In this document: piece after piece, positions 4,276-5,860 of the stretch | How positions within the stretch are numbered: the stretch's first letter is position 1 | Layout of the letters: the number at the start of each line of letters is the position of its first letter | Origin: DATBMY01 sp036554605 | GTDB taxonomy: Bacteria > Acidobacteriota > Blastocatellia > UBA7656 | Assembly: GCA_036554605.1 (NCBI GenBank) | Contig: DATBMY010000372.1 | Coordinates: 1 to 5,860, forward strand | DNA length: 5,860 nt | Direction of reading: 5' to 3' | Translations under genes and position numbers: made by a program | The notes under the pieces: model-generated | What the model saw: the letters and a program-made list of their open reading frames with translations, nothing else | Told to the model about the DNA's origin: nothing | The model's database searches: none

Positions 4276-5860
4276 ATGACAAGCAAAGCCGGAGAGAGCG
4301 CGAACTTCAAAGGCGGGAGTTTCCTTATCGAGGACCGCGCGCCCGAAGAAATATTCACGCCTGAGGATATAACCGAAGAGCAGAGGATGTTTGCCCGCAC
4401 GGCCGAAGAGTTCCTGCGCAAGGAGGTCATACCGCGCGAGGAAGAGATTTACGCAAAGGACTACCAGACTCACCGCGAGCTTATGCTGAAAGCGGGCGAG
4501 CTGGGGCTGCTCTCGATTGACATACCCGAAAAATATGGCGGGCTCGGGTTGAACAAGGTCAGCTCGGCGGTCGTCGGCGAGCAGTTCGCCCTGCAGGCAT
4601 CCTTTGCCGGGACGCAAAGCTCGCACGTCAACATCGGCACGCTTCCGATAGTCTTTTTCGGCACCGAAGAGCAAAAGCGAAAATACTTGCCCCGCCTCGC
4701 CTCGGGCGAAATGATCGGCGCGTACGCGCTGACGGAGCCGCATTCCGGAAGCGATGCGCTGGCGGCGAAGACCAAAGCCGTATTGAGCGAAGACGGAAAG
4801 CATTACACGCTCAACGGCCAGAAGATGTGGATCACCAACGGCGGGTTTGCCGATCTGTTTACCGTATTCGCCAAAGTCGACGGCGAGAGGTTCACCGCCT
4901 TTCTGGTCGAGCGCGTGCCGGGGCTCGCCAGCGGGCACGAAGAGAAGAAGCTTGGGCTCGACGGTTCTTCTACAACCGCGCTTATGCTGGAGGATTGCCG
5001 CGTGCCCGTGGAAAACCTCCTGGGAGAGATCGGGCGCGGTCATAAGATCGCATTCAACGTCTTGAACATCGGGCGGCTCAAGCTCGGGGCGCGCTCGGTC
5101 GGGACCATAAAGCTCGCGCTCGCGGAGTCGGTTCAGTACGCGAAAGAGCGGCACCAGTTCGGACAGCCGATAGCAAGCTTCGGCCTCATCAAGCAGAAGA
5201 TCGCCGAGATGGCCATACGCGCCTACGTAAGCGAGGCGATGCTTTATCGCACGCTCGGCGCGATTGACTCGGCGCTTGAAACCGTCGACAAGGACGCGCC
5301 TTCGGAGGTGCTCCGCGTGCTTGAGCAATACGCCGTCGAATGCTCGATCATAAAAGTATGGGTGAGCGAAGCGCTCGCCTACGTCGTGGATGAAGAGGTG
5401 CAGATATTCGGCGGCTACGGCTATTCGAAGGACTACCCGGCCGAGCGCGCCTATCGCGACGCGCGAATCAGCCGCATCTATGAAGGCACAAACGAAATCA
5501 ATCGGATAGTGATCGCGAGCCAGTTGCTTCGCCGCAGCCGTTCGGGCGAGCTCGGGCTGTTCGAATCGGCCAAGTGCATACTGGCCGGAGAATTGCCCAC
5601 GTCCGACACGCTGCACCTGAACTTCGGCAGCCTCGTATTTCGCGACGAGCTGAGGATGCTTGCGGGCGCGAAGGGGATGACGCTGGCAAGCATAGGCCAG
5701 GTAGAAAAGTGTTTCGGCGAACGCGCGCGCGACGAGCAGGAATCGCTCGCGCTCATCTCCGACATGGTCATGGAGGTCTATGCGCTTGAGAGCGCCTTGC
5801 TTCGGACGCAGAGGCTCATCACCAGGCGCGGCTTTGATAGATGCGCGGTGCCGATAGAGA
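4276..5860 (+). CDS. Acyl-CoA dehydrogenase, long VLCAD/ACAD9-like type (partial, runs off the right edge)
   Basis: The frame opens at an ATG with GGAG six bases upstream (4266-4269) and stays open for 528 codons to the window end; the stop lies outside. The protein is a flavin (FAD) enzyme that introduces the 2,3-double bond into acyl-CoA, the first oxidation step of beta-oxidation, passing electrons to electron-transfer flavoprotein. Evidence includes the first family signature YALTEPHSGSDA (150-161), the FAD-contacting MWITNGG (184-190), ERHQFGQPI (291-299), and the second signature QIFGGYGY (376-383) with RAYRDARISRIYEGTNEI (391-408). E403 in YEGT is the expected catalytic base. The N-terminal KGGSFLIED with an EEIFTPEDITEEQ stretch, and over 100 residues beyond the catalytic region, match the roughly 590-600-residue bacterial FadE/VLCAD-like group rather than the 380-residue short-chain type. 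About 70 residues are therefore probably missing at the right. Chain-length preference is inferred from the family only. Confidence 0.93.
   Translation, partial: MTSKAGESANFKGGSFLIEDRAPEEIFTPEDITEEQRMFARTAEEFLRKEVIPREEEIYAKDYQTHRELMLKAGELGLLSIDIPEKYGGLGLNKVSSAVVGEQFALQASFAGTQSSHVNIGTLPIVFFGTEEQKRKYLPRLASGEMIGAYALTEPHSGSDALAAKTKAVLSEDGKHYTLNGQKMWITNGGFADLFTVFAKVDGERFTAFLVERVPGLASGHEEKKLGLDGSSTTALMLEDCRVPVENLLGEIGRGHKIAFNVLNIGRLKLGARSVGTIKLALAESVQYAKERHQFGQPIASFGLIKQKIAEMAIRAYVSEAMLYRTLGAIDSALETVDKDAPSEVLRVLEQYAVECSIIKVWVSEALAYVVDEEVQIFGGYGYSKDYPAERAYRDARISRIYEGTNEINRIVIASQLLRRSRSGELGLFESAKCILAGELPTSDTLHLNFGSLVFRDELRMLAGAKGMTLASIGQVEKCFGERARDEQESLALISDMVMEVYALESALLRTQRLITRRGFDRCAVPIE

Noticed and set aside
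4255..5616. 453-codon open frame on the minus strand opposite the acyl-CoA dehydrogenase
   Set aside because: The sense strand encodes a clear dehydrogenase with all family motifs. The antisense frame is arginine- and leucine-rich, has no recognisable domain, and is open because TTA, CTA and TCA codons are rare in the sense frame.
1..5860. CRISPR arrays, tRNA or rRNA genes, insertion sequences, toxin-antitoxin or phage genes
   Set aside because: No regularly spaced repeats, cloverleaf-like segments, transposase motifs or small paired toxin-antitoxin frames were seen on either strand.

Overview
The window looks like an ordinary bacterial chromosomal segment devoted to fatty-acyl-CoA metabolism. 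It is GC-rich by eye, with Shine-Dalgarno sites and no introns. It carries no RNA gene, CRISPR array, prophage or insertion sequence that I can recognise. The organism cannot be fixed from this sequence. Strong use of the ATA isoleucine codon in GC-rich genes, and an intergenic inverted repeat built from AGTCCGA-like heptads, recall my impression of some Acidobacteriota (Blastocatellia-like) genomes, but this is a weak inference.

Layout. Positions 1-142 are a short AT-rich intergenic stretch with a CTA trinucleotide run and an imperfect hairpin, just downstream of the first gene. A minus-strand AMP-forming acyl-CoA synthetase occupies 143-1747. It diverges from a plus-strand hotdog-fold acyl-CoA thioesterase (start 1869, or less likely 1818; end 2306). 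The divergent spacer holds a perfect 11-bp inverted repeat and a possible promoter for the ligase. After a 106-bp gap with a weak terminator-like hairpin and a possible -10 element come an SDR oxidoreductase (2413-3156) and, 20 bp later, a zinc-less quinone-oxidoreductase-type MDR enzyme (3177-4154). These two probably share a transcript. A 78-bp heptad inverted repeat (4157-4234) follows. Then an acyl-CoA dehydrogenase of the long, VLCAD/ACAD9-like type starts at 4276 and runs off the right edge without a stop (528 codons visible).

How the genes may work together. The ligase would activate a free fatty (or other carboxylic) acid to its CoA ester, and the acyl-CoA dehydrogenase would make the 2-enoyl-CoA. 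The SDR could act as a 3-hydroxyacyl/3-oxoacyl reductase or dehydrogenase. The MDR enzyme would reduce a quinone or an alpha,beta-unsaturated carbonyl compound. The thioesterase would release CoA from stalled or excess acyl-CoAs. No enoyl-CoA hydratase, thiolase or electron-transfer flavoprotein gene lies within the window. Substrate chain length is not readable from the sequence.

I found no convincing new biological system. The points most worth a second look are non-coding: the heptad inverted repeat, the 11-bp inverted repeat in the divergent promoter region, and the wobble-paired hairpin downstream of the ligase.
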